Assembly: GCF_004000885.1 (NCBI RefSeq)
Contig: NZ_BIMC01000009.1
Coordinates: 62,001-126,000, forward strand
Source of the DNA: Paenibacillus glucanolyticus NBRC 15330
GTDB taxonomy: Bacteria > Bacillota > Bacilli > Paenibacillales > Paenibacillaceae
DNA length: 64,000 nucleotides
Reading direction: 5' to 3'
Positions within the stretch are counted from its first letter, which is position 1; each line of letters begins with the position of its first letter. The translations under genes and the position numbers were made by a program. Of this stretch, positions 46,741 through 54,821 are shown one piece after another. The notes below the pieces were generated by a model, which saw nothing but the letters and a program-made list of their open reading frames with translations, searched no databases and was not told the origin of the DNA.

Positions 46741-47553
46741 TTAATTTGCAGATATACTGCGATGTGCCGAATGTCTTGTCGGACCCACAAAATCATTCAG
46801 CGGGAAGCCGTTTGAAATCGCCTGCGTGATGAAGGCCTTCGCTTGCTGTACCGACTCGCGCACGGTCAATCCCTTGGCAAGATTCGCTGTAATGGATGCC
46901 GATGACGTACAGCCTGCACCGTGAGTATACTTTGTCACGATGGTATCGGCCTCAAACCATTCAAAGTTCTTTCCATCATAGAGCAGGTCCATCGCTTTTC
47001 CTTCGCGAATTTTGCCTCTATCCTTAATCAGCACATTCTTCGCGCCGCGCTCGTGAATGATGGCGGCAGCTTCCTGCATCTGATCCAGGGACGTGATCGG
47101 ACCGGATTTCGCCAATTGGGACGCTTCGAACAGATTTGGCGTTACCAGATCGGCACGCGGAAGAAGGAATTCCAGCATCGCTTCCGTATTTTCCGGCTGC
47201 AGCACCTCATCTGTTCCCTTGCATACCATGACCGGATCGATGACAATCCGTTTCAAGTCATAGCGATCGATATATTGGGAGACAAGTTCAATAATCTCAA
47301 CAGAGCCGAGCATTCCGGTCTTCATTGCATCAATGCCGATGCCTTCAAGCACTGTTTTCAGCTGTGTTTCCACGATATCGAGCGCCACCGGGAAAACCTG
47401 ATGATCCCATGTTTTCGGTTCCATGCAGACAATGGTGGTGAGAGCGGTCATACCGTATACGTCAAATTCCTGAAACGTCTTCAGATCGGCCTGGATGCCA
47501 GCACCGCCGCTCGTATCCGAGCCCGCTACTGTTAGTGCTTTACGTATCGTCAT
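46741..47553 (-). CDS. pdxK: Pyridoxine/pyridoxal kinase
   Basis: A 270-residue ThiD-fold kinase close to Bacillus subtilis PdxK along its length: AGSDTSGGAGIQADLKTF near the start, DAMKTGML, VMVCKGTDEVL, VTPNLFEASQL and the C-terminal FVGPTRHSA. The usual catalytic GAGD is GAGC here (HGAGCTSSA), the Cys form known for the Bacillus/Staphylococcus pyridoxal kinases. It phosphorylates B6 vitamers to make PLP or PNP in the cytoplasm. ATG 47553 follows AAGGGAA; a frame running up to 47781 overlaps the repeat element and is unlikely coding there. Confidence 0.92.
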   Translation of the reverse strand: MTIRKALTVAGSDTSGGAGIQADLKTFQEFDVYGMTALTTIVCMEPKTWDHQVFPVALDIVETQLKTVLEGIGIDAMKTGMLGSVEIIELVSQYIDRYDLKRIVIDPVMVCKGTDEVLQPENTEAMLEFLLPRADLVTPNLFEASQLAKSGPITSLDQMQEAAAIIHERGAKNVLIKDRGKIREGKAMDLLYDGKNFEWFEADTIVTKYTHGAGCTSSASITANLAKGLTVRESVQQAKAFITQAISNGFPLNDFVGPTRHSAHRSISAN

Positions 47554-47608
47554 GTTCCATGTTCCCTTCGCTTGTAAAATGATTATTCTATTATATGAAA
47601 AGATCTTA

Positions 47609-47850
47609 TTGGCGTCTATTCGCAGGGCACTCCGCATGCGGATTGTTCTTCCGATCGCTGTTGCCCCCAGATTTCCTTCTGAATCACGAATATATATCGT
47701 TGGAATCCGGGGAAGTCTATGCTTCCGATGCCAGCTTTCCTCTGGAAAGCTTTCAGGCGAAGCTTCGCTTCTCCAGAACAATCCCGCCTGCTCCGTTGGA
47801 GCATCGTGAGAGTTCTTGCAGCTTGTATATCTCCCCCACTCCCGCTAGGC
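47609..47850 (+). repeat. Diverged intergenic repeat element, copy B
   Basis: A block lying in the gap between pdxK (start 47553) and map (stop 47878). It shares ordered landmarks with copy A (30471-30667), including 13 identical bases TCCGATCGCTGTT and GCTT…CGCTTCTCC. Several short open frames cross it but none has a family match. No other content was seen in 47554-47877. Confidence 0.45.
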
Positions 47851-47877
47851 ATTGGCCCTATGGAGTGGAGTAGAAAC

Positions 47878-48624
47878 TTATTGTTCCGTCAGAATCACCG
47901 GGCCATCCTTCGTGATGGCTAGAGTATGCTCATATTGAGCAGACCATTTGCCGTCCACCGTTCTTGCCGTCCATCCGTCTGAGTCAATTTTGCATTGGTA
48001 CGTTCCCAGATTAAGCATCGGCTCGATGGTAATGACCATGCCCTCTTTAAGCCGTGTCCCCCGATTGGGTGGGCCGTAATGCGGAACCTGCGGCTCCTCG
48101 TGCATGTTCTCGCCGATTGCGTGCCCTACGAAGTGGCGAACCACAGATAAATTTTGCGACTCTGCATAGGACTGAATGGCGTGAGAGATATCACCGATCC
48201 GATTGCCGACCACCGCCTGCTCAATCCCGAGATACAAGGATTTCTTGGTCACATCGAGCAGGTGCTGTGCTTCCTCAGATACGCTGCCTACCGGGTAAGA
48301 CCAAGCGGAATCCGCAAGCCAGCCATCATACTTCACTACCATGTCAATGGTAACGATATCTCCGTCCTTTAACGGTTCATGGCTCGGGAAGCCATGGCAA
48401 ATCACATCGTTGACCGACGCGCAGGTGGCAAAGGGATATCCGTGATATCCCTTCTGCTCCGGGGTCGCACCACGCTCTGCCAGGAAACGCTCCACGAACT
48501 GGTCAATCTCCAGTGTTGTCACGCCCGGCTTAATCATCTGCGCAATCTGCCGATGACATTCGGCAAGAATGTCTCCAGCCTTATTCATCTTGGCGATTTG
48601 TTCTTGTGTTTTGAGGATTATCAA
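47878..48624 (-). CDS. map: Methionine aminopeptidase, type I
   Basis: A 248-residue pita-bread metallopeptidase that removes N-terminal Met. It has KGYHGYPFATCASVNDVICHG (substrate His), the metal ligands in VTIDMVVKYDGWLADSA (two Asp), HFVGHAIG (His), ITIEPML (Glu) and QYEHTLAIT (Glu). Length fits the type Ia cytosolic class. The start at 48624 follows GGAGTGAGC. It has a ~200-base leader from a consensus-like promoter, in which a terminator-like rod hairpin lies. Confidence 0.95.
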   Translation of the reverse strand: MIILKTQEQIAKMNKAGDILAECHRQIAQMIKPGVTTLEIDQFVERFLAERGATPEQKGYHGYPFATCASVNDVICHGFPSHEPLKDGDIVTIDMVVKYDGWLADSAWSYPVGSVSEEAQHLLDVTKKSLYLGIEQAVVGNRIGDISHAIQSYAESQNLSVVRHFVGHAIGENMHEEPQVPHYGPPNRGTRLKEGMVITIEPMLNLGTYQCKIDSDGWTARTVDGKWSAQYEHTLAITKDGPVILTEQ

Positions 48625-48671
48625 TCCTGCTCACTCCTTTTTTTCAAATGCTGTTATCTCCTATCCAAATC

Positions 48672-48740
48672 AAAAAGCCTTAGCTGGCTGGAGAGCCAAG
48701 GACAGGCACCTGCCCTCCATACTCCCCTGCCAATAAGGCT
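48672..48740 (-). ncRNA. Rod-like terminator-shaped hairpin in the map leader (unassigned)
   Basis: On the minus strand, nested pairings AGCCTTA/TAAGGCT, TTGGC/GCCAG, GGAG/CTCC and GGGCAGG/CCTGTCC with a two-base tip form one 65-base rod, ended by TTTTTGATTT. It begins about 80 bases downstream of the promoter and stops about 50 bases before the map start. It may be an attenuator, a short RNA, or the distant terminator of terC. No known riboswitch consensus is seen. Confidence 0.5.
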
Positions 48741-48822
48741 GATTCACAAGCACAAGATGTATCTGCTTTCTTCTTAAGTCGTATATTCCAAAAAGAAAAG
48801 CTGAAGCGCCCTACATCATCTT

Positions 48823-48851
48823 ATTCTACTCTTAAGCTAAGGTAACCTCAA
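48823..48851 (-). promoter_or_regulatory. SigA-type promoter upstream of map
   Basis: TTGAGG (48846-48851), a 17-base spacer and TAGAAT (48823-48828) on the minus strand, about 200 bases before the start. Confidence 0.6.
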
Positions 48852-49165
48852 ACATTTCCGTTATGAATATCTGCCCTCCGATTTAAACGTAACAGGTACA
48901 AGAGCCGCTGCGTATACATTTTGTATTCTCGGGGGCAGCTTCAACTCTGCCGTAATCCAGGAGGTCATATGACTCTCTATAGCCATGAGCAGAATAAAAG
49001 CAGGCATCCATTTTCCCCATTTAAAACTTCATTTAACCAAGACAATCGTTTCTCCTCATAAAATAAAATATACATTAAGGATGCGCAGAAACGATAATTT
49101 TACACGCGAGATCACAAATCCTTTCTTTTTTCCTATGCTTTATTATATCAAATGGATCCAAGTAC
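48852..49165. other. Intergenic region downstream of terC
   Basis: About 310 bases with no supported gene and no clear terminator for terC. Confidence 0.4.
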
Positions 49166-49957
49166 TTAGCTTTCCACTTGTTTCCGTTCCTCATCGGTCA
49201 TATCGCTCTTCTCCTTGGACAGGAACCAGCCGAGAACCGCAATCAGGATCAGCACTCCCCAGAATACAAGCTTCCAGCCCGTGCTCTTCGGAAATGTCTT
49301 CTCCAGTACAGCGATATCAGGATGCGCGAGCGTATATACGGCCAGCTTAATCCCTACCCATCCCACGATCAGGAAAGCTGCCGTTTCCAAGCCGGGTCTT
49401 CTGACCAGCAGCCTTCCGAAATACGACGCCGCAAATCGCATGATGATGAGGCCGATGATTCCGCCTGTGAGAATAACCAGGAATTGTCCGCCGTCCATCC
49501 CCCCGATATTCGGCAGGTTGGTCTCTGGAAGCGTCAAGGCAAGCGCAACGGCTGCCAAAATCGCATCGACTGCAAAGGCAATATCCGCAAGCTCTACCTT
49601 CAATACGGTAACCCAGAATTTTTCGGTCTTCGTCTCAGCTTCCTTCAGATGTTTCTTCTTCTTCACAAAGAACTGTTTAACGATATGATTGATACTGATA
49701 TACAACAGGTAGAAGGCTCCGATAGCCTGTACGTACCAGACATCTGCCAGGAACGAAATAATGAATAGCGAGGCAAAACGGAATACAAAAGCTCCTGCCA
49801 ATCCGTAAAACAACGCCTTCTTCCGCTTATCCTCCGGCAAATGTTTGACCATGATGGACATGACAAGTGCATTATCGGCTGCGAGGATACCCTCGAGTCC
49901 AATCAGCACAATCAGTACCCATCCATATTCAAGCAACAATCCCATTTCCAAACGCAA
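49166..49957 (-). CDS. TerC-family membrane protein (YkoY-like), manganese-regulated
   Basis: A 263-residue membrane protein with about seven to eight helices. The first helix has the TerC hallmark LEGILAADNALVMSIMVKHLP with Asp and Asn in the membrane, and a second copy, LKVELADIAFAVDAILAAVAL, lies mid-protein. TerC/YkoY/MeeF proteins export Mn2+ and help metallate secreted enzymes. A yybP-ykoY riboswitch immediately upstream supports Mn2+ control. The C-terminal tail is charged (SKEKSDMTDEERKQVES). Confidence 0.92.
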   Translation of the reverse strand: MRLEMGLLLEYGWVLIVLIGLEGILAADNALVMSIMVKHLPEDKRKKALFYGLAGAFVFRFASLFIISFLADVWYVQAIGAFYLLYISINHIVKQFFVKKKKHLKEAETKTEKFWVTVLKVELADIAFAVDAILAAVALALTLPETNLPNIGGMDGGQFLVILTGGIIGLIIMRFAASYFGRLLVRRPGLETAAFLIVGWVGIKLAVYTLAHPDIAVLEKTFPKSTGWKLVFWGVLILIAVLGWFLSKEKSDMTDEERKQVES

Positions 49958-50012
49958 TCTCTCCTTCTTGTTATGAAATGTTCCGATTCCGTTTTAAAAA
50001 GGTTGAAGGAAA

Positions 50013-50049
50013 CAAAAAAACCTTTATCCCGAAAATCGGCGATAAAGGT
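50013..50049 (-). terminator. Expression-platform terminator of the manganese riboswitch
   Basis: On the minus strand ACCTTTATC, a loop region, then GGATAAAGGT is followed by TTTTTTTG. It lies between the aptamer and the terC start, so transcription stops unless the aptamer refolds when Mn2+ binds. Confidence 0.85.
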
Positions 50050-50082
50050 ATCATACCCAGAAATAGCTCACAGGAATAACAA

Positions 50083-50200
50083 CCTTTACCGAATCGGCAA
50101 AGGTCTCGCAAACAACTTTCGTTGCCAACAAAGCCGGAGACACGTTACGTGTCACGAATTGACGACTTTGCTGAGGCTGCTACTCCCCTTTACTTGAATA
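50083..50200 (-). ncRNA. yybP-ykoY manganese riboswitch
   Basis: On the minus strand the conserved blocks appear in order: AAAGGGGAGTAGC (start, near 50195), CAAAGTCGTCAATTCGTGA, CCGGCTTTGTTGGCA and GAGACCTTTGCC (near 50107-50096). These match the yybP-ykoY aptamer, whose P1 pairs the AAAGG and CCTTT ends. It precedes a TerC gene and is followed by a terminator, the usual arrangement. Confidence 0.93.
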
Positions 50201-50205
50201 AATGG

Positions 50206-50234
50206 ATTATAGCATGGCTGTATAATGGCGCCAA
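50206..50234 (-). promoter_or_regulatory. SigA-type promoter for the riboswitch and terC
   Basis: TTGGCG (50229-50234), a 17-base spacer and perfect TATAAT (50206-50211) on the minus strand, only a few bases before the aptamer start. Confidence 0.8.
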
Positions 50235-50261
50235 TAGATTTCCGAAAATTTTACATTCCGT

Positions 50262-50885
50262 TTACACTTCTCTTTTCTTCCTCCAGGCATAGACCAACAG
50301 TACAACTGCGAGAACGACTGCAGCTCCCCACAAAAAAGGCTGCAGTAACGGCGACTGACCTGCCCCCTGACCTTCGCTTGCAGGGACTTCCTCGGGAAGG
50401 GCGTTCTCCCCTGTATCCCCTGATTTAGGTATTTCTTGTGGAGAATACCCCTTGCCAAGCTCGGTTAGTTCCTTACCTGCCGCAGAGAGGAGCTTCGTTC
50501 CGTCGCACAGCCCTGTTTGCAGCTGACCGGAGCGTGCATAACCGAACACCAAAAATTCACTTCCCACCGCAAACTGATCATAACCACAGCTGGCTGAAGA
50601 CATCGCCGTTGTAAGCTCCGTCTTAAGTGGCAACTCCCCTTTCCATACCTCAGTTACCTCAAACGTCACAACGACCGGATCTGTAGAGGACATCACCAGC
50701 TTTGGCTTCGGGCCAACCATCTTTGTCACTTTGCCAGCAAATACAGCAGCGCTCCGTTCCAAGCCTTCCGGAACCGTAGGCGGTCCAGCGCAAGAACAGG
50801 CGAATACATCCGTTGGTTTTACAGCATATACACTCACAAGCAGCAGCAAACAGCTAAGCAGGATCATGACCGTGAAATTTCTCAT
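50262..50885 (-). CDS. Surface-anchored TIMP/NTR-like protein
   Basis: A 207-residue exported protein. The signal peptide ends just before C30, so the mature chain would begin CSC (C30, C32), as in tissue inhibitor of metalloproteinase (TIMP) domains. The segment CSCAGPPTVPEGLERSAAVFAGKV and later SCGYDQFAVGSEFLVFG with C~118 fit the bacterial TIMP-like OB-fold group. A Pro/Glu/Ser-rich spacer leads to a C-terminal helix (about 182-202) and RKKRE, a membrane anchor. Function in bacteria is unknown; no metalloprotease target is evident nearby. Confidence 0.75.
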   Translation of the reverse strand: MRNFTVMILLSCLLLLVSVYAVKPTDVFACSCAGPPTVPEGLERSAAVFAGKVTKMVGPKPKLVMSSTDPVVVTFEVTEVWKGELPLKTELTTAMSSASCGYDQFAVGSEFLVFGYARSGQLQTGLCDGTKLLSAAGKELTELGKGYSPQEIPKSGDTGENALPEEVPASEGQGAGQSPLLQPFLWGAAVVLAVVLLVYAWRKKREV

Positions 50886-50983
50886 AAAGGATCACCTCAA
50901 TCCCTAGACGTCTCTCTCCTCTAAAATGTTCCCGTTGGGTCTATAAAAGGAAGGACGATCCGGCAAGAGATTTATAGGTCGCA

Positions 50984-51559
50984 TCATACAGGCTGTTTAC
51001 TGGCTACCATCAAATAGTGTCGTTCTGTTGGGTACTCGATGTTCTCCACCTTCAGCCCCGCTTGCTCCAACAAGTCCTTCATGACATACGGGTCGATTCG
51101 GTTCGGACGAGGAACCCGCTGCTCCGATGGATCCTCCTGCCATTCCAGGCATAAGCAGCGTCCGCCCGGGCGCAAGACTCGTGCAATCTGTTGAATGGAC
51201 TCCTCCAGTTCATCCGTGATGTGAAGAATGAGGGAAGCGATGACACGATCCATCGTTCCCTCTTGGAACGGTAGCTTTTCCACGATCCCTTCCATGACGT
51301 TGACATTCGTTAACCCCTGCTCCCGTACACGATCCCGCATCATTTGCAGCATGGTTGGCTCGGTATCCAGAGCATATACGGTGCCTGTCGTTAGCGCAGC
51401 GGCCGGTATGGAAAAATATCCGGTGCCTGCTCCAATATCCAGCACATCCACCTCTCCACTCACCTGCAGCCTCTCAAGCAGCGAAGCTGCGGGCAGCTCC
51501 CTCTTTCTTTCCGGACTTTCCAAACGGTCTATGAGTGTCTTATCAAAGCTTTCCTTCAT
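50984..51559 (-). CDS. Class I SAM-dependent methyltransferase
   Basis: A 191-residue Rossmann-fold methyltransferase with motif I VLDIGAGTGYFSIPAAAL (about 38-55), TVYALDTEPTMLQMM (motif II) and GGRCLCLEWQED (motif IV). Substrate unknown; the UbiE/YcgJ-like layout suggests a small molecule. ATG 51559 follows GGAGGG. Apparently monocistronic; no terminator was seen downstream. Confidence 0.88.
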   Translation of the reverse strand: MKESFDKTLIDRLESPERKRELPAASLLERLQVSGEVDVLDIGAGTGYFSIPAAALTTGTVYALDTEPTMLQMMRDRVREQGLTNVNVMEGIVEKLPFQEGTMDRVIASLILHITDELEESIQQIARVLRPGGRCLCLEWQEDPSEQRVPRPNRIDPYVMKDLLEQAGLKVENIEYPTERHYLMVASKQPV

Positions 51560-51714
51560 CTTGTTGTTTCCCTCCTTGTATCATTGCATTTCATATGTAA
51601 GCACATAAATACAAATTCTGTAGGGGACATAGAGTCCACCCTTCCTGTGGCTACCATATCGTCTTCCTCAGGTTACCATACCGTTGTTCGTTGATGATGT
51701 AAACCGGTTATGCC

Positions 51715-51763
51715 CAAAACGAAAAGGGCATCCCCATGATCATCATTGATCACGGGGACACCC
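51715..51763 (-). terminator. Terminator of the glcD-glcF-like operon
   Basis: A long stem, arms about 17 bases (minus strand GGGTGTCCCCGTGATCA…/…TGATCATGGGGATGCCC) with few mismatches, is followed by TTTTCGTTTT, shortly after the GlcF-like stop. Confidence 0.9.
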
Positions 51764-51773
51764 ATTCGTGCAA

Positions 51774-53177
51774 TTAATCGAGTTGATCCTCAATTCGTAC
51801 CTGCTTTGCCAGGAAATCTGCGAGATGAACGGCCTCTACGCCATTTTGCAAACCGGCACGCTCGATACCCCACTTCATTTGCAGCAGGCAGCCCGGATTA
51901 GAAGTCACAATGACCTTGGCCCCGGTAGCTTCCACATGCTCCATCTTATGGTCCAGCAGCGTTGTCGACATTTCCGTCTGGGTCAGGTTATATATGCCAG
52001 CGGAACCGCAGCATACCTCTGCCCCCTGAAGCTCGCACAATTGCACGCCCGGAAGCTGCGACATCAGCTGGCGCGGCTCTCCCTGCACCCTCATCACGTT
52101 GCGCAGGTGACAGGAATCCTGATAGGTGACGGCAACCGCCGCATCGTCCTTTCCGGCTTCCGCATGGATCGGCTCAAGCGGCCTGCCCAGGTTGTGCAGC
52201 AGCTCGGAGATATCCTTCACCTGATCTGCAAAACGGACCGCCGCTTGCGAAAGACGCTCATCCGGTTCCGCATGCATCAGATGATCGTATTCCTTCAGCA
52301 AGGCACCGCATCCCCCCGCATTGCTTGCGATATAATCAACGTTCGCTTCCCCGAAAGCCCAAATATTTCGACCGGCCAGCTGCTTGGCATCACCCATCTC
52401 ACCCGCATGGGCATGCAGTGCTCCGCAGCATACCTGCTCCTCCGGTATGACGATTTCGAACCCGGCCTGACGGAGCAGTCGCACGGTATTTACGTTCGTA
52501 GGTGCAAACATAACATCCATAATGCAGCCCCGGAACATGCCCACCCGGCCAACCGTATCTCCTGCCGCTGGAATAACCATGAGCCCTGAACCGCTGTCAG
52601 TCGTTTCACGCCGGTAAGGAAAACCCGCCTTGCTCCACAGCTCTTCCAGGCCATCGCCCGATACATCAGGCAGTGCCTGCTCAAGCTGCTGAAGATGGTC
52701 GGGAAACAGCTTCATGGCCCCTGAGTTTCGGGCAAACTTCTGCAGCCCTGATTTCTGATAGAAGGAAAGCGTCTTGCCAATCAGCTTCAGCCTTCTGCGA
52801 TGCGGGAACACCCCTTGCAGGAAGGTCTTGCGGACGATTCGCACAGGCATCGAATACGGTTTCTCCGCAGCAATGGCAGCGCGGGTCTGCTCGATCAATT
52901 GGCCGTACTTCACGTCCGAAGGACAAGCTGGCTCACAGGCTCTGCAGCCCAGACACAGATCCATCTGGCTACGGAAGCTTTCATCCGGCTCCATCAAGCC
53001 ATCAACAACGGCTTTCATAAGTGCAATCCGCCCACGGGGGGAGGCCGCCTCAAGTCCCGTCTCGATGAATGTTGGGCAAGCGGTCTGGCAAAATCCGCAG
53101 CGCATACAGTTTGTCAGCTGATCCTCATCCAGCGTCAGCTTCAGCGACTGGGCCAGCTTCTCATGGGTTGAATTCAT
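51774..53177 (-). CDS. GlcF-type iron-sulfur subunit of a 2-hydroxyacid (glycolate/D-lactate) oxidase
   Basis: A 467-residue (4Fe-4S) protein with two ferredoxin-type clusters, CxxCxxCxxxC at C24/C27/C30/C34 and C75/C78/C81/C85, and the two CCG motifs QVCCGALHAH and EVCCGSAGI of the GlcF/LutA family. It passes electrons from the flavin subunit to the respiratory chain. It lies 16 bases after the GlcD-like gene. The gene is named for glycolate oxidase in E. coli, but in Firmicutes such pairs often oxidise D-lactate; see findings for the muramic acid link. Confidence 0.9.
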   Translation of the reverse strand: MNSTHEKLAQSLKLTLDEDQLTNCMRCGFCQTACPTFIETGLEAASPRGRIALMKAVVDGLMEPDESFRSQMDLCLGCRACEPACPSDVKYGQLIEQTRAAIAAEKPYSMPVRIVRKTFLQGVFPHRRRLKLIGKTLSFYQKSGLQKFARNSGAMKLFPDHLQQLEQALPDVSGDGLEELWSKAGFPYRRETTDSGSGLMVIPAAGDTVGRVGMFRGCIMDVMFAPTNVNTVRLLRQAGFEIVIPEEQVCCGALHAHAGEMGDAKQLAGRNIWAFGEANVDYIASNAGGCGALLKEYDHLMHAEPDERLSQAAVRFADQVKDISELLHNLGRPLEPIHAEAGKDDAAVAVTYQDSCHLRNVMRVQGEPRQLMSQLPGVQLCELQGAEVCCGSAGIYNLTQTEMSTTLLDHKMEHVEATGAKVIVTSNPGCLLQMKWGIERAGLQNGVEAVHLADFLAKQVRIEDQLD

Positions 53178-53192
53178 GCGCTCTCGCTCCCC

Positions 53193-54656
53193 TCACGGTG
53201 TTTGAATCTCCTCATCCTGCGTTGTCGTCCGTCCTACAGCTTCCGTTCGATCCTGATAAATGATCCGCTTTCTCGTTTCCGCGAACAGCTTGCCCGGGTT
53301 CATGATCTGATGCGGGTCGATCGCATCCTTGATGGATTTCATCATCTTGATGCCGGCTTCGCCCACCTTCCATTCCAAGTAAGGTGCCTTCACGATCCCA
53401 ACGCCATGCTCCCCGGTAATCGTGCCACCCATCGCAATGGCCACTTCAAAGATTTCGGCGAAGGCCTGTTCCACGCGGTGAATCTCTTCCGGATCCCGTG
53501 CATCCGTCATCGCGGTCGGATGCAGATTGCCATCCCCGGCATGACCGAATGTGCAGATCTGCACATCATATTTCTGAGCGATTCGCTGAACCTCAAGCAC
53601 CATATCCGCAATCTTCGAACGGGGAACCGTAGCATCCTCCAATATCGTTGTGGGCCGCAGACGGGATAGCGCTGCGAGCGCACTCCGTCTGGCTTCCATC
53701 ACCTTCGCCCCTTCCTCCGGAGTCTTGGCGATATTCAGCTGCACCGCACCCGATGCAAGACATATTTCCTCCAGCTGCTTCAAATCCCGCTCCACATCAT
53801 CGGCGTTGCCATCCTGTTCTATAGCCAGCATCGCTTTAGCGTGAACCGGCAGTCCGATTTTGGCAAAATCCTCGACCACCTGAAGTGTGGGCTGATCCAT
53901 AAATTCCAGCGTACACGGAAAAATATGATGGGCTATAATGTTCGAAACCGTTCGGGCAGCCGCATGGAGGTCATCATAAACGGCGACCATCGCTTTCCTG
54001 TAAGAAGGCTTCGGAATTAATTTAACCGTTGCTTCTGTGAGTATGGCTAACGTTCCGCCCGATCCTACCAATAGTCGGGTCAGATCATACCCTGCCGCAT
54101 CCTTCACCAGCTTGCCGCCTGTACGCAGGATGCTGCCATCCGGCAATACAGCCTCCAACCCCAGGACATAATCCTTGGTTGTGCCGTACTTCAAACCGCG
54201 CAGTCCGCCAGCCCCCAGGGCAATATTGCCGCCCATCGTACAGATGATCATACTGCTTGGATCCGGCGGGTAGAACAACCCGGTCCGTTCAACCGCCAGA
54301 TGAAACTGCTTTGTATTCAGACCGGTCTGGAAGGTCGCGGTCAGATTATCCGAATCGATCTCCAGCAGCTTGTTCATTCGAGTCATGACCACCACCAGCC
54401 CGCCCTGAAGCGGAATGGTGCCGCCGCACAGATTGCTGCCTGCACCTCGTGTAATGACGGGTATCCGATGCTTTGAACAAATTTTGACGATGTCGGATAC
54501 CTGCTGCGTGCTTTCGGGAAAAATCACCCCGTCCGGCATCGCTTGATATAGCGGGGTAGCATCATAACTGTAAGAAACCAGGCTTTCCGGATCGTCCTTG
54601 AACCACTCCCCGCCAACCACTTTGATCAACAACTCGCGAATAACCGATTCCAGCAC
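53193..54656 (-). CDS. GlcD-type FAD-binding 2-hydroxyacid oxidase subunit
   Basis: A 487-residue flavoprotein of the FAD-binding PCMH/VAO family (GlcD/D-lactate dehydrogenase type): VITRGAGSNLCGGTIP (FAD loop), GGLRGLKYGTTKDYVLGLEAVLP, and C-terminal FGHAGDGNLHPT and ITGEHGVGIVKAPYL. It oxidises glycolate or D-lactate to the keto acid. The start is GTG 54656, about 10 bases after GAGGGGG. It lies 165 bases downstream of the anmK stop on the same strand, with no terminator between, so read-through from the amino-sugar operon is possible. Confidence 0.9.
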   Translation of the reverse strand: MLESVIRELLIKVVGGEWFKDDPESLVSYSYDATPLYQAMPDGVIFPESTQQVSDIVKICSKHRIPVITRGAGSNLCGGTIPLQGGLVVVMTRMNKLLEIDSDNLTATFQTGLNTKQFHLAVERTGLFYPPDPSSMIICTMGGNIALGAGGLRGLKYGTTKDYVLGLEAVLPDGSILRTGGKLVKDAAGYDLTRLLVGSGGTLAILTEATVKLIPKPSYRKAMVAVYDDLHAAARTVSNIIAHHIFPCTLEFMDQPTLQVVEDFAKIGLPVHAKAMLAIEQDGNADDVERDLKQLEEICLASGAVQLNIAKTPEEGAKVMEARRSALAALSRLRPTTILEDATVPRSKIADMVLEVQRIAQKYDVQICTFGHAGDGNLHPTAMTDARDPEEIHRVEQAFAEIFEVAIAMGGTITGEHGVGIVKAPYLEWKVGEAGIKMMKSIKDAIDPHQIMNPGKLFAETRKRIIYQDRTEAVGRTTTQDEEIQTP

Positions 54657-54821
54657 ATTTCATTCCCCCTCCCATTACGGGCTTTACTACGATAAATTCC
54701 CCTTGCTTCTCACGAAGTTAAATACGCTTTCCGTCCTGATGCTTGAATATCAATTATAGGAACGGCATCGAGCCCATCGTCCCTCTTCCTAAGCTAGAGA
54801 AATTCAGGCTTGCTTCTCCCA

